Positions 1 through 10,458 of a DNA stretch of 64,000 nt are shown piece after piece (within the stretch, counting starts at the first letter, position 1; every line of letters starts with the position of its first letter). This stretch comes from Caballeronia cordobensis. Lineage in GTDB: Bacteria; Pseudomonadota; Gammaproteobacteria; Burkholderiales; Burkholderiaceae. The stretch covers positions 372,001-436,000 of the forward strand of contig NZ_FCNY02000003.1 of assembly GCF_001544575.2 (NCBI RefSeq), given 5' to 3'. A program made the position numbers and the translations under genes. The notes beneath the pieces are model-generated. The model did not search any database and had not been told where the DNA came from. It saw nothing but the letters and a program-made list of their open reading frames with translations.

Positions 1-267
1 GGCATGAACGGCGTAGTCGCCGGCCAGTACACCTATACCGCCGAGATCTATCCCACCTCCATCCGCGCCACGGGTATGGGTACCGCGTCGGCGTTGGCTC
101 GCATCGGCTCGATCGCATCGCCGACGATCGTCGGGGCTGCCTACCCGGTGCTCGGCTTCGGCGGGGTGTTCGTGCTCATTACCACGGTGCTCTTTATCGG
201 AGGGCTCGGCATTCTCTTCTTTGGCAAGAACACTCAAGGCATTACCCTGGAGGGCATCAACGAATGA
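1..267 (+). CDS. MFS transporter, C-terminal end (5' truncated by window)
   Basis: The reading frame is open from base 1, so the gene begins before the window; the first in-frame ATG (base 4) is internal. The visible 88 residues hold two hydrophobic segments separated by a short loop. The motif AEIYPTSIRATGMG is typical of the loop before the last helices in major facilitator transporters of the sugar-porter and aromatic-acid families. The protein should be an inner-membrane solute:proton symporter; the substrate cannot be judged from this fragment. Its stop codon overlaps the start of the GAF-domain gene (ATGA), so the two are translationally coupled. Confidence 0.8.
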   Translation, partial: GMNGVVAGQYTYTAEIYPTSIRATGMGTASALARIGSIASPTIVGAAYPVLGFGGVFVLITTVLFIGGLGILFFGKNTQGITLEGINE

Positions 268-809
268 CACTAGAGCAAAAATTGGATCGCCTCGCGCAAG
301 CCGCGCATGCGTTGGGGCGCGCCAAGGACGCCGAGGCGCGGTGGTCAGAGATCTCACGTGTAGCGGAGTCCGTCCTCGGCTACAGCCTGTTGACGGGACT
401 TGTCTACCTGAAGGAGCAGCGGCTGATGCGCCGTATCTTCTCAAGTGACGAAACCGTGAGTCCGCTGGGCGGCTTCAAGGCAACGGGCAAGGGACCCTGG
501 TCGACGCGGGTACTTGAGCAAGGGCTGCCCTACGTTGGAAGCGACGAGGCCGATATTCGGTCGGTGTTTTCCGAATCTGAAATGCTCATCGACCGCGGCC
601 TGCATTCCGTACTCAATCTCCCCGTTTGTTGCGAGGGCAACGTGATCGGCTCGCTCAATCTATTGGATAGGCGACATGCGTACGATCATCTCGACGAGCG
701 GGTGATGAATCTTTTCGCAGGTATTTGCGCGCCTACGTTTATGTTGGCGCACGAGGCGGAACGAGGGGCAGCGGCGGAACTGGATGCTTCCAAGCTGGAC
801 AGCGTTTAA
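264..809 (+). CDS. GAF-domain protein
   Basis: This 181-residue protein appears to be a single GAF domain (roughly residues 20-160): hydrophobic strands alternate with polar turns, ending in a strand with NLPVCCEGNVIGSLNLLD, typical of GAF small-molecule sensors. No output domain, kinase or HTH is visible, and there is no signal peptide, so it should be cytoplasmic. The ATG overlaps the stop of the upstream transporter gene. The pairing suggests a ligand-binding accessory or a maleate/aromatic-pathway GAF protein, but the ligand is unknown. The fold call is fairly secure; the role is not. Confidence 0.65.
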   Translation: MTLEQKLDRLAQAAHALGRAKDAEARWSEISRVAESVLGYSLLTGLVYLKEQRLMRRIFSSDETVSPLGGFKATGKGPWSTRVLEQGLPYVGSDEADIRSVFSESEMLIDRGLHSVLNLPVCCEGNVIGSLNLLDRRHAYDHLDERVMNLFAGICAPTFMLAHEAERGAAAELDASKLDSV

Positions 810-863
810 CGCCGATTCTTCTTTTGTTTCTATTTTTGCAATATCACGGCATTACAAAATTTC

Positions 864-886
864 GTAGTACAAATCAGTTGTTCTAC
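864..886. promoter_or_regulatory. Interrupted dyad upstream of porin gene
   Basis: Arms GTAGTACAA and TTGTTCTAC are separated by 5 bases and match in 8 of 9 pairs. The dyad lies about 45 bases before the porin start, in an AT-rich stretch unlike the surrounding DNA. TTGT/ACAA arms are common in GntR-type operators. No regulator gene adjoins it here, so the protein is unknown. Confidence 0.4.
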
Positions 887-929
887 AAGGTTTAGAGGAA
901 GAATTCACATCACAGGTTGGGGAGATTCA

Positions 930-2066
930 ATGAAAAAGATATGTCTTGCAGCAGTATCGATCTCGGCTGCAATGAGTAGCCATGCGCAGAGCGCGGTTAC
1001 GTTATACGGAACAGCGGATGACGGTATTACCTACACCAACAATCAAGGCGGACACAGCAATGTCCAGGCTTCAAACGGCGCACTTGGAAGCAGCAAATGG
1101 GGCTTCCAGATCAAGGAGGATCTCGGCGGCGGCTACAGCGCGCTCGCGCGTCTGGAGAACGGGTTCGACATCAACAGCGGGAAGCTGAACAACGGGGGCC
1201 GCCTGTTCGGGCGACAGGCCTACGTGGGCATAGGATCTCAGTTCGGCACCGTGACACTGGGCCGTCAGTACGACCTCGTTCTGGACTCACTGATCGGTCT
1301 TTCTGCGTCAAGCCGGTTCGGCGGGATCCTCGCGTCACACGCGGCAGATGTCGACAATGTCTGGGGCAACTATTCGTTGAGCAATTCAATCAAATATGTC
1401 TCACCGATCTACGGTGGCCTGAAGGTTTCGGCGCTGTTCAGCTTTGGAGGCGTCCCCGGCGATTTCTCGAATGGGAAAAAAGAGTCGGCCAGCATCAGCT
1501 ATGCGGGCGACGCGTTAAGCGCGGGAGCCGTCTTCTCGCGCATCAACAATCCTGCCACGTCCATCTACGATGCAACGGCCGCTCCCGTCGCGGGAGGCGC
1601 CTTCGCTAACCCGATTTCCAATCCGACGTTCAGCGGCTACACGTCCGCACAAACCTTGCAGGTCGCGGGAGCCGGTATCAACTATCGGGTGGGACAAGCG
1701 CTCATCGGCTTTACATATACGAACACTCGCTTTGAAAACGTGGTTCGCACTTCGTCGACGCCATTTTCCGGAACCGCGACGTTCAACAATTTCGAGGTTC
1801 TCGCGACCTACAACCTGACTCCGGCTTTTATGCTCGGGACCTCATACGACTACACGAAGGCCGAGACCGCAAAGTACCTGCAGCTCAATGCGGGAACCTG
1901 GTACAGCCTGTCCAAGCGAACGCTGCTCTATGCGACGACTTCGTGGGAGCGCGCGACGGGCATCGACTCGACTGGCAATGCCGCGGTCGCCGCGCTGGCA
2001 TTCCTGACGCCCTCCTCCTCGGCCAATCAGGTCGCTGTCCGAGCGGGCATTCGACATAACTTTTGA
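930..2066 (+). CDS. Gram-negative general porin
   Basis: A 378-residue outer-membrane porin of the Burkholderia/Neisseria general-porin family. It has a signal peptide (MKK start, hydrophobic stretch, cleavage after SHAQ near residue 20), then the family-typical SAVTLYG first strand. Alternating beta-strand patterns run throughout, with LARLENGFDINSG and FGRQAYVG motifs near residues 75-105, and the chain ends in a terminal phenylalanine (RHNF), the usual assembly signal. A GGGGAG ribosome-binding site precedes the ATG. It forms trimeric diffusion channels in this family. It may serve uptake of the solute handled by the upstream transporter. Length is normal. Confidence 0.92.
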   Translation: MKKICLAAVSISAAMSSHAQSAVTLYGTADDGITYTNNQGGHSNVQASNGALGSSKWGFQIKEDLGGGYSALARLENGFDINSGKLNNGGRLFGRQAYVGIGSQFGTVTLGRQYDLVLDSLIGLSASSRFGGILASHAADVDNVWGNYSLSNSIKYVSPIYGGLKVSALFSFGGVPGDFSNGKKESASISYAGDALSAGAVFSRINNPATSIYDATAAPVAGGAFANPISNPTFSGYTSAQTLQVAGAGINYRVGQALIGFTYTNTRFENVVRTSSTPFSGTATFNNFEVLATYNLTPAFMLGTSYDYTKAETAKYLQLNAGTWYSLSKRTLLYATTSWERATGIDSTGNAAVAALAFLTPSSSANQVAVRAGIRHNF

Positions 2067-2191
2067 TTCGGCGAAACCCGGCGGTAGCAGCTAAGTTGTA
2101 GTGTTCGCTTTGGGCCAAGATGTCCGCATTCGCCGCGCAAAACTCGCACCGAACCATTCGACTCACACTTGCGACCCAAAGCCCAGCCCGA

Positions 2192-3481
2192 TCACCGTCT
2201 TATCAACATCGAAAGAACCGCACTCGCAGCGCAAAGCCCCGCGACAATCGGAAAGATGATCGATGTATGGCCGGTCGTATCGATGATGTGGCCGATAACC
2301 GGTTCGCCGACGCCCGCAAACATGTACGACATGGTGTTGAGTACGCCTGTCGCTGTGCCCGCGGCGCGGCGTCCGAAAAGATCAGGACACAAAGCCCAGA
2401 ACGAAGACGCGGGCCCAAAGACGAAGAAGCCGCACAGGAACAGAAGCGCGATCGCAAGCATGCCGCCGTGCGGTACAAACATCATGAAGATGGCTGTCGC
2501 GCAAGCCAGCACCATGTACGAGACGATTGCCATATAACGGCGTCCCTGGAACAGCACGTCGGAAATCCAGCTATTCGACAGCGAGCCGAGCGCCATGCCC
2601 ACCGGTAACGCAACCGTGATCCACTTGGGGTCGATCACTGTCGATGAGGTCTTCCAGCCGATGCCGAGAAAGTGCACCGGCACCCAGACCACCAGCGCAT
2701 ACCGTGCGGCGTTCTGAAAGCCGATCGCGAGACCCGTGACGTAGAGCCGCCAGTTCTTCATCACTAGCGCATAACGCTGCGCGCTCGTCAGCTCGCCTTC
2801 TAGTGCGTCGGACGACGCGCCTTCGTTCGATTGATCCGCTGCCGGCAGATCGCGAGCCTTGGGTCGTTCCGAAACGAAGAGCAACAGAACCAGCGCTCCG
2901 AGCAGCATCGACAACGGTGCAAGCCGGAAGATCCAGACCCAGCCGAGTTGCATCGTGCCAAGAATGATGACCGGGAAAATATAGGCAAGCACGGAAGAGA
3001 AACCGGAAAAGCCCACATAAACGCCATACACAAAGCCGCGATGCTTATGGTCCCACCAGTTGGATAGCAAGCGGCTGCCTGGCGCGAATCCCATCGACTG
3101 GAAATAGCCGTTGAGTCCCCACGCCAGCAGAAAGAACAGGAACGTATGGCCGAAACTGAATAGCCAGTTCGCCGCCAATGAAAGAATGGCCCCGGCGATC
3201 ATCATCGTCTTGCCGCCCAGTTTGTCGCCCAGGTTGCCATTGATGAACTGCCCGCCCGCATAACACCAGAGCATCGTCGCACTGATCCAGCCGAGTTCGT
3301 ACTTCGACAGGCCGAAATCATGTTGAATGCCGGCGACGGCGAAACCCAGCGTCTGCCGTCCGGTGTAATAGAACAGATAGCAAAAGGTCACGCCAATCAG
3401 CGCACGCCATTTGTACTGCGCGAAAGTCGTGGCCGTGTCGTGGGTCGTGTATCGCAAGACGTCAGGCGTATCAGAGGGCAT
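2192..3481 (-). CDS. GlpT-like (OPA family) transporter, probable phosphonoacetate permease
   Basis: A 429-residue inner-membrane transporter with about 12 hydrophobic segments. FCYLFYYTGRQTLGFAVAG in the first helix and the NGYFQSMGFAPG region resemble the organophosphate:phosphate antiporter family (GlpT, UhpT, PgtP). It lies 51 bases behind phnA on the same strand. In Pseudomonas fluorescens 23F a GlpT-like carrier accompanies the phosphonoacetate hydrolase, so import of phosphonoacetate is the likely role (inference). I chose the second ATG (residue 5 of the longest frame) because GGAG lies about 7 bases before it; the first ATG has no ribosome-binding site. Confidence 0.8.
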   Translation of the reverse strand: MPSDTPDVLRYTTHDTATTFAQYKWRALIGVTFCYLFYYTGRQTLGFAVAGIQHDFGLSKYELGWISATMLWCYAGGQFINGNLGDKLGGKTMMIAGAILSLAANWLFSFGHTFLFFLLAWGLNGYFQSMGFAPGSRLLSNWWDHKHRGFVYGVYVGFSGFSSVLAYIFPVIILGTMQLGWVWIFRLAPLSMLLGALVLLLFVSERPKARDLPAADQSNEGASSDALEGELTSAQRYALVMKNWRLYVTGLAIGFQNAARYALVVWVPVHFLGIGWKTSSTVIDPKWITVALPVGMALGSLSNSWISDVLFQGRRYMAIVSYMVLACATAIFMMFVPHGGMLAIALLFLCGFFVFGPASSFWALCPDLFGRRAAGTATGVLNTMSYMFAGVGEPVIGHIIDTTGHTSIIFPIVAGLCAASAVLSMLIRR

Positions 3482-3532
3482 GGGTGTCTCCATTTGGCGC
3501 GCGGTCTTTGCCGCGCTGGCCGTTTGTCGATA

Positions 3533-4871
<1,339 letters not shown>

Positions 4872-5771
4872 ATGCGATCGAAGCTTCCTCCCCTCAACGC
4901 ACTGCGCGTGTTCGAAGTCGCCGCACGTGCGGGCAGTTATTCCGCGGCTGCACGCGAGCTGAACCTGACGCACGGCGCAGTGAGCCGTCATATTGCGATT
5001 CTTGAAGACTGGCTGGGCCAACCGCTATTCGTTCGTGCCGGGCAAAGCATGGTCGCGTCGGGGCATGCGCGCGCGTTTGCCAACGAAATCAGCGCGGCCT
5101 TCGACCATATCGCGGACGCGGCGGAGCGCTATGGCAAGAGCCAGCATCGCAAGGTGATTCGAATCAGCGCGGCGGCGACCGTCGCAATGCGCTGGCTGAT
5201 CCCTCGCCTGCCGTTGTTCACCGCGATCCACCCGGATGTCGACGTGCGTGTCTCGACGACACTGACGACCGACTCCGCGCTGCGCGGCAGCTTCGATCTG
5301 GCGATTCGTCGTGAAGTCCCCGTCGAGGGGCAATTTCAGGCGTGGCCGTTATTCGAGGAGCGCAACACGGTCATCGCGAGCTCGGCGCTGATCGCGCGAA
5401 CGGGAATATCGTCGGTTGAACAGCTCGGCGCCGAAACGTGGCTTACCACGGAGTCGCGACCGGGGGATTGGGAAGGATGGACCGAAGCCGTGGGTCATCC
5501 CACGCTTCGGGCCAGTCGCACGTTGAGATTCGATCACTTCTTCGTGACCTTGCAAGCCGTGGCAGACGGCCTCGGCTTCGGTATCGGGCCGTTTCCCACG
5601 CTCGAGGCCGATTGCGCTTCAGGCCGTCTGCAGAAGCCGTTTCCCGATCTGACTTCCAGGGGAGCGACTTACCATGCGTTGGTCCCGCTCGATGCGGATA
5701 AGCCCGTGCACATGAGAGATTTCGTCGACTGGCTGACGGCAAGCGGAGAGAGCGACCCCGCTGCCGGATGA
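4872..5771 (+). CDS. LysR-family regulator of the phosphonoacetate genes
   Basis: A 299-residue LysR-type transcription factor. The N-terminal winged HTH (about residues 6-65) contains NALRVFEVAARAGSYSAAA and LNLTHGAVSRHIAILE, of the GcvA/AmpR-like branch. It is followed by a two-lobed effector-binding domain (about 90-290). It is transcribed away from phnA across a 106-base gap, the standard layout for a LysR activator and its target. P. fluorescens 23F has a LysR regulator (PhnR) beside its phosphonoacetate hydrolase, so this is the likely counterpart. The effector is presumably phosphonoacetate (inference). Confidence 0.85.
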   Translation: MRSKLPPLNALRVFEVAARAGSYSAAARELNLTHGAVSRHIAILEDWLGQPLFVRAGQSMVASGHARAFANEISAAFDHIADAAERYGKSQHRKVIRISAAATVAMRWLIPRLPLFTAIHPDVDVRVSTTLTTDSALRGSFDLAIRREVPVEGQFQAWPLFEERNTVIASSALIARTGISSVEQLGAETWLTTESRPGDWEGWTEAVGHPTLRASRTLRFDHFFVTLQAVADGLGFGIGPFPTLEADCASGRLQKPFPDLTSRGATYHALVPLDADKPVHMRDFVDWLTASGESDPAAG

Positions 5772-5811
5772 TGGATGGGCTTTCGGTTATACGCGCGTGA
5801 ACGTGTTCGCT

Positions 5812-7146
5812 CTACGCTTTTTTCATCGAACGCGGGGCGAACAGAATCAGTGTGATCGCGCCAAGCAGGACAACCGCCGTGACGAGGTACAGACCGGACG
5901 TGAGCGAACCCGTCACCGTCTTGAGCCAGCCCATCGCGAACGGGCTGGCGAACCCGCCGATCAGCCCCAGACTGTTGATAAACGCGATCGCCACCGCCGC
6001 CGAAGGGGTTCCGGCGAAATAGTCCGTCGCGATCGACCAGAAGAGCGGCATTGTCGCGAAAATTCCGGTTGCGGCAACGGTCAGAAGCGCGAGCGTCATC
6101 GCCACATTCGTGGGGATATACGGCAAGAGCCCGAGCGCCACGGCACCGGCGATCGCCGCGAGCGAGGTGTGCAGGCGCCGCTCCATCGTCCGGTCGGAAC
6201 GGCGGCACAGCCAGACCATGCCCGCCGCGCTCAGGCCATAAGGAATCGCCGAATACCAGCCGATGCTCGCGAGGTCCGTGACGCCGCTCGACTTGAGCAG
6301 CGTGGGCAGCCAGAAGCTCACGGCATACGTCCCGCAGATGAACGCGAAGTACGCGAACGCCAGGGCGTAGAGACGCGGGCTCGTCATGGCCGTGCGCAGG
6401 CCGGAATCCGCGCGGGCCGAGTTTCGCTGCGACTCCGCCGCGAGCGCGGCGCTCAGGCGGTCGCGCTCACCGGACGTGAGCCATTTCGCCTTGGCCGCAC
6501 TGTCGTCGAGATACGCGATCGCGACAAAGCCGAGCAGCACCGCCGGCGCCGCCTCGATGATGTAGAGCCATTGCCAGCCCTGCATACCGAAGCCACTGAG
6601 ACTCGACATCGCCCAGCCGGAGACGGGGCCGCCGAAAAGGCCCGCAATCGGAATGCCGGTCATGAAGATGCCGAGCATGTGACCGCGCCGCGACTCGGGA
6701 AACCAGCAGCCGAGGTAGTACACGACGCCCGGAAAGAAGCCGGCCTCGAATACGCCGAGCAGGAAGCGCAACACGTAGAAGCCGGTCGGCGTCGAGACGT
6801 TTGCCATCAGGCATCCCACCACGCCCCAGCAGATCATGATGCGCGCGATGGTCCGCTTCGCCCCGATGCGTTCGAGGATCATATTGCTTGGCACTTCGAA
6901 CAAAAAGTAGCCGATGAAGAAAATGCCCGCGCCGAGCCCGTACACGGTGTCGCTGAACCCGAGCGCGTCCTGCATCTGCAACTTGGCGAAACCCACGTTG
7001 ATGCGGTCCAGATACGCCACCACATAACAAATGAAGAGCAGCGGAATCAGCCGCCACGCTACTTTGCGATAGAGCTTTTCATCCGAATGCGTGTCCGCCT
7101 CGCCGAGCGTCAGATTGCTTGCGAGCGGCTGGATCTTTTCGTACAT
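5812..7146 (-). CDS. MFS transporter, anion:cation symporter (ACS) family
   Basis: A 444-residue inner-membrane carrier with about 12 hydrophobic segments. VAYLDRINVGFAKLQM in the first helix and loop, and FEVPSNMILERIGAKRTIARIM, are signatures of the ACS family (tartrate, phthalate, glucarate and similar organic anions). The start is supported by CGGAGG seven bases upstream. It lies 30 bases behind the M19 dipeptidase gene on the same strand, so the two are probably co-transcribed and the carrier probably imports the substrate or a product of that enzyme. The substrate is unknown. Confidence 0.85.
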   Translation of the reverse strand: MYEKIQPLASNLTLGEADTHSDEKLYRKVAWRLIPLLFICYVVAYLDRINVGFAKLQMQDALGFSDTVYGLGAGIFFIGYFLFEVPSNMILERIGAKRTIARIMICWGVVGCLMANVSTPTGFYVLRFLLGVFEAGFFPGVVYYLGCWFPESRRGHMLGIFMTGIPIAGLFGGPVSGWAMSSLSGFGMQGWQWLYIIEAAPAVLLGFVAIAYLDDSAAKAKWLTSGERDRLSAALAAESQRNSARADSGLRTAMTSPRLYALAFAYFAFICGTYAVSFWLPTLLKSSGVTDLASIGWYSAIPYGLSAAGMVWLCRRSDRTMERRLHTSLAAIAGAVALGLLPYIPTNVAMTLALLTVAATGIFATMPLFWSIATDYFAGTPSAAVAIAFINSLGLIGGFASPFAMGWLKTVTGSLTSGLYLVTAVVLLGAITLILFAPRSMKKA

Positions 7147-7176
7147 GTTGCCTCCGTATATATCGTGCGCCGCGTT

Positions 7177-8145
7177 TCAAACCGACCAGACTTCATGCAG
7201 CACGCGAAGCCAGTTCTCGCCCAGCACCTTTTCGATGACGCTTTCCTTCATGCCCGCCTTCTGCATGGCCGCCGTCAGATTGGGAAACTCGCCGATGGTC
7301 CGGATGCCGAGCGGATTGAGCACCGTGCCGAAATCCGTGAGCCTGCGGTATGCGCCCTTGTCGTGACTGATCCAGTCGTAAAAGCCCTTGTCGTAGCCTT
7401 GCGTGAAGTCCGTGCCGATGCCCACCGCGTCTTCGCCCACCACATCGATCACGTACCGAATGGCCTCGACATAGTCTTCCACCGTCGAATTCGGTCCATT
7501 CTTGAGAAACGGCGAAAACATGGTCACGCCGACAAACCCGCCACGATCCACGATGAAGCGCAGTTCCTCGTCGGACTTGTTGCGCGGATGCTCCTTCAGC
7601 CCCGACGGCAGACAGTGCGAATAGCACACCGGCTTGGTCGAAGCGAGAATCGCCTCGCGCGATGTATTCGGCCCGACATGCGAAAGATCGACGAGCATGC
7701 CGACACGGTTCATCTCCGCCACGATCTCGCGTCCGAAGCCCGACAGCCCGCCGTCGCGCTCGTAGCAGCCCGTGCCGATAAGATTCTGCGTGTTATAGGC
7801 GAGCTGCGAAATGCCGACGCCGAGTTCCTTGAAAAGCCCGACATACTCGATGCGGTCCTCGAACGCGTGGCTGTTCTGAAAACCGAGAATGATCGCGGTT
7901 TTCCCGGCCTGTTTCGCTGCGCGAATGTCGTCGACACTGCGCGCGAGCGTCGCGAGTTCGCGGTTGGCCGCGACCAGCCGCTTCATCTCGATGATGTTAT
8001 CCACGGTTCCGAGAAAGTCTTCCCATATGGAAACCGTGCAGTTCGCGGCGGTAAGCCCGCCACGCTGCATATCCTCGAAAATCGACTGGTCCCATTTCGA
8101 AACGATCAGTCCGTCCATCACGATGCATCGGTCATGCAGAGTCAT
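7177..8145 (-). CDS. Peptidase M19 (membrane dipeptidase) family protein with altered metal motif
   Basis: A 322-residue TIM-barrel enzyme of the renal-dipeptidase family. GFQNSHAFED, the ENT-type stretch QLAYNTQNLIGTGCYERDGG, the metal His in DLSHVG and YSHCLPSG, and IGTDFTQG follow the family order. The usual N-terminal His-x-Asp metal pair is absent: the matching segment reads VMDGLIVSKWD. This resembles the subgroup found in Pseudomonas choline/betaine-region dipeptidases. The start was set at the internal ATG because GGGGGAG lies just upstream; the longer frame lacks a site. It is first in an operon with an ACS-type carrier. The substrate is probably a dipeptide or N-acyl compound, but hydrolysis is unproven given the missing ligands. 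Confidence 0.8.
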   Translation of the reverse strand: MTLHDRCIVMDGLIVSKWDQSIFEDMQRGGLTAANCTVSIWEDFLGTVDNIIEMKRLVAANRELATLARSVDDIRAAKQAGKTAIILGFQNSHAFEDRIEYVGLFKELGVGISQLAYNTQNLIGTGCYERDGGLSGFGREIVAEMNRVGMLVDLSHVGPNTSREAILASTKPVCYSHCLPSGLKEHPRNKSDEELRFIVDRGGFVGVTMFSPFLKNGPNSTVEDYVEAIRYVIDVVGEDAVGIGTDFTQGYDKGFYDWISHDKGAYRRLTDFGTVLNPLGIRTIGEFPNLTAAMQKAGMKESVIEKVLGENWLRVLHEVWSV

Positions 8146-8261
8146 TTCTCCCCCAAGTTTTCGCCAGTTCGTCACGATTGAGAGAAATGTAGGCGCTACA
8201 ATTACATAGGTCTATACGTATCGAATACCTAGGTAACCGTCACCGGAAAACGCGCATTCAT
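8146..8261. promoter_or_regulatory. Divergent dipeptidase / PAS-LuxR promoter gap with dyad
   Basis: An inverted repeat, TAGGT-N15-ACCTA (8207-8231), surrounds the palindrome ATACGTAT (8214-8221). It lies in an AT-rich 116-base gap between the divergent genes, which is a reasonable position for binding of the PAS-LuxR protein to both promoters. Confidence 0.4.
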
Positions 8262-8825
8262 ATGAACGTTCCCTCTTCCGCTCTCGACTATCGGGAGGTG
8301 TTTCTCAAGTTGCCGACGGCGGTCATCGTCGCGCGCGAACGCGTGATGGTCGATTGCAACGACCGTGCGCTGGCGCTGTTCCGGGCCGCGCGCGAGGACA
8401 TCGTGGATCAGTCGTTCGCGGTCCTGTACCCCGAACAGAAGGACTTCGCGAGCACCGGCCGGCGCATCGCGCCGCTGATCGCGAAACGCGCCGTGTTCAG
8501 CGATGACCGCATCATGCGGCGCATCGACGGAAGTCATTTCTGGGTGACCGTGTGCGGCTTCGGCTTCAATCAGAAGCGCCCATACGAACTCGCGCTCTGG
8601 ACCTTCACCGACCTCTCGCAGAATGAAAAGCACACGGACGTTGCGCGTTTGCTCACGGAGCGCGAGCGCGATGTCGCGGCGCTAGTCGTGCACGGCATGA
8701 CGAGCAAGGAGATAGGCCGCGAACTGGATATCAGCCCGCGCACGGTGGATATCCATCGCGCGAGCCTCTTGCGCAAGTATGAAGTCAGGACCACCGCGGA
8801 TCTGATCAAGCAGATTCTGGCTTGA
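8262..8825 (+). CDS. PAS-LuxR transcriptional regulator
   Basis: A 187-residue regulator with an N-terminal PAS domain (about residues 8-115, starting YREVFLKLPTAVIVARERVMVDCNDRAL without the full kinase architecture). The C-terminal LuxR/FixJ-type HTH (about 127-187) reads LTERERDVAALVVHGMTSKEIGRELDISPRTVDIHRASL. No receiver Asp or kinase is visible, so it is probably a one-component sensor responding to a PAS ligand or redox cue. It is divergent from the dipeptidase-ACS operon and is the obvious candidate regulator of it. The effector is unknown. Confidence 0.85.
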   Translation: MNVPSSALDYREVFLKLPTAVIVARERVMVDCNDRALALFRAAREDIVDQSFAVLYPEQKDFASTGRRIAPLIAKRAVFSDDRIMRRIDGSHFWVTVCGFGFNQKRPYELALWTFTDLSQNEKHTDVARLLTERERDVAALVVHGMTSKEIGRELDISPRTVDIHRASLLRKYEVRTTADLIKQILA

Positions 8826-8887
8826 TCTTCGCGATGGCCTGGGTCGTGACGCTGCGGGTGCGCTTCATGGCGCGCATGCAACCCGCA

Positions 8888-10429
8888 TCAACCGAGCAGC
8901 GGCGCCTTGCGCTTGCCCGCGCCTTGCTCATACGCATAGGCCAGCCCGAGCAAAGCCGCTTCATCCCACTGGCGGCCTACGAAGATGAGCCCGAACGGCG
9001 AGCCCGACGCGTAGTAACCCGCCGGCACCGCAATACCCGGCAGACCCGCGATGTTGATCTCGCCCACCGTCGTCTCCTGAATGGTGTCTTTCCCGTGCAA
9101 GGGCGGAAGCTCGCAGCGCATCTGCGGAAAGACAAGGGCATCGAGCCTTTGCTCGTCGAAGACTTTTTCGAAGATGCGCAGATAACGCGCCTTCAGGTCG
9201 ACGAATTCGGGCATCTCCGGCGGCAGCGACGGATTCTCAAGCGCGGCCTTGAAATCCGCCAGGTTATGCATGTAGTTCAACACGCCGTCCGGCCCGAACG
9301 CGTCTTCGTCCTGCGTCGCCTTCGCGAACTCGGCAAAAGTCTTCAGCGCCGCGCCCTTGCCGAGCCGTTCGAGGTACTTCTCGACATCGTAAGGAATGGA
9401 TTCGAGTCCGCGCGCATCGAAATTGCCAAGCGGCGCAGTCGTCTTGCGCAGATCGGCAAAGCCCGAGCCTTGAAACGGATCGTCGATGAGCGTCGCGCCA
9501 AGCGATACGAGTTCCCCTTTCACGCGCTCATACAACGCGGCCGCTTCTTCGGAAAGCGGCTGCTTACGCCATCCGGGGCCATACAGACCGATGCGCTTGC
9601 CCTGCAGCGCATTGCCGTCCAGCGCGGCCGCATAGCCGCCTTCCGGCTGCCGGCCGACGCCCGCGAGCGTCTTCGGGTCTTCGCTCGTGTAGCCGGCGAG
9701 CACGTCGAGGCACAGCGCGGCATCTCGCACATTGCGGGCGATCGGCCCGACGACATCGCGGTTGCCCGACAACGGCACCACGCCCGTGTTCGGCACCAAT
9801 CCGATGGTCGGCTTGATGCCCACGAGGTCCTGCGCCGATGCGGGATTCTGGATCGAGCCGCCGGTTTCTTCGGCAAGTCCGAGCACCGCCATGCCCGATG
9901 CCACCGCCGACGCCGTTCCCGCGCTGCTGCCGCCCGGCACGCGGTCGCGCATCGCGACATTGATCGTGGGGCCCGCCCAGCTATCGTTGGCATGCGACCC
10001 GGTGTGGCTCAGGATCGGAACGTTCGTCTTGCCGAGCAGAACCGCGCCCGCACGGCGCATGCGCGCCACGACCGGCGCATCGCGCTCGGGCATCAGGTCG
10101 ATGCCGCCCGTCTTGCTATACAGCTTCGACCATCCCGCGGTGGTCGGGAAGCCGACCATGTCCATCGGGTCCTTGATGACGACCGGCACGCCCGCGAGCG
10201 GCCCCAGTGTTTCACCGGCCGCGCGCCGTTCGTCGATCCTGCGCGCATCGTCGATGGCCGCCGGATTCAGGAAGATCAGCGCATTGTAGGTGCCGTTATG
10301 GCGCTCGATCCAGTCGAAGCAGGCACGCGCCAGTTGTTCGGCCGTGAACTTGCCGCTCTTGAATCCGTCCTGCACGCGCTCGACCGTGAGGTTGACGAGA
10401 TCGATGTCGCTCGCACTGCGTGGTTCCAT
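8888..10429 (-). CDS. Amidase signature family hydrolase
   Basis: A 513-residue amidase-signature enzyme. The catalytic Lys is in VVIKDPMD (about residue 86) and the Gly/Ser-rich signature PGGSSAGTASAVASG supplies the cis-Ser and nucleophile Ser region near residues 160-185. These enzymes cleave amides to acid and ammonia in the cytoplasm. A long open extension upstream in this frame overlaps the SDR gene and has no amidase homology. I set the start at the ATG with GGGGG upstream, 29 bases after the SDR stop. It is the last gene of the amide operon, giving the operon a second amidase family besides FmdA. Confidence 0.88.
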   Translation of the reverse strand: MEPRSASDIDLVNLTVERVQDGFKSGKFTAEQLARACFDWIERHNGTYNALIFLNPAAIDDARRIDERRAAGETLGPLAGVPVVIKDPMDMVGFPTTAGWSKLYSKTGGIDLMPERDAPVVARMRRAGAVLLGKTNVPILSHTGSHANDSWAGPTINVAMRDRVPGGSSAGTASAVASGMAVLGLAEETGGSIQNPASAQDLVGIKPTIGLVPNTGVVPLSGNRDVVGPIARNVRDAALCLDVLAGYTSEDPKTLAGVGRQPEGGYAAALDGNALQGKRIGLYGPGWRKQPLSEEAAALYERVKGELVSLGATLIDDPFQGSGFADLRKTTAPLGNFDARGLESIPYDVEKYLERLGKGAALKTFAEFAKATQDEDAFGPDGVLNYMHNLADFKAALENPSLPPEMPEFVDLKARYLRIFEKVFDEQRLDALVFPQMRCELPPLHGKDTIQETTVGEINIAGLPGIAVPAGYYASGSPFGLIFVGRQWDEAALLGLAYAYEQGAGKRKAPLLG

Positions 10430-10458
10430 TCGATGCCCCCGTTGAGTTGATCCGTGCC

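Noticed and set aside
5797..8181. A 794-codon open frame on the plus strand across the ACS transporter and dipeptidase genes
   Set aside because: Antisense shadow of two well-recognised genes in GC-rich DNA; the product is Arg/His-rich with no family motifs.
8853..8887. Imperfect hairpin between the convergent PAS-LuxR and amidase genes
   Set aside because: TGCGGGT/ACCCGCA arms exist but there are internal mismatches and no T run, so a terminator call is not supported.
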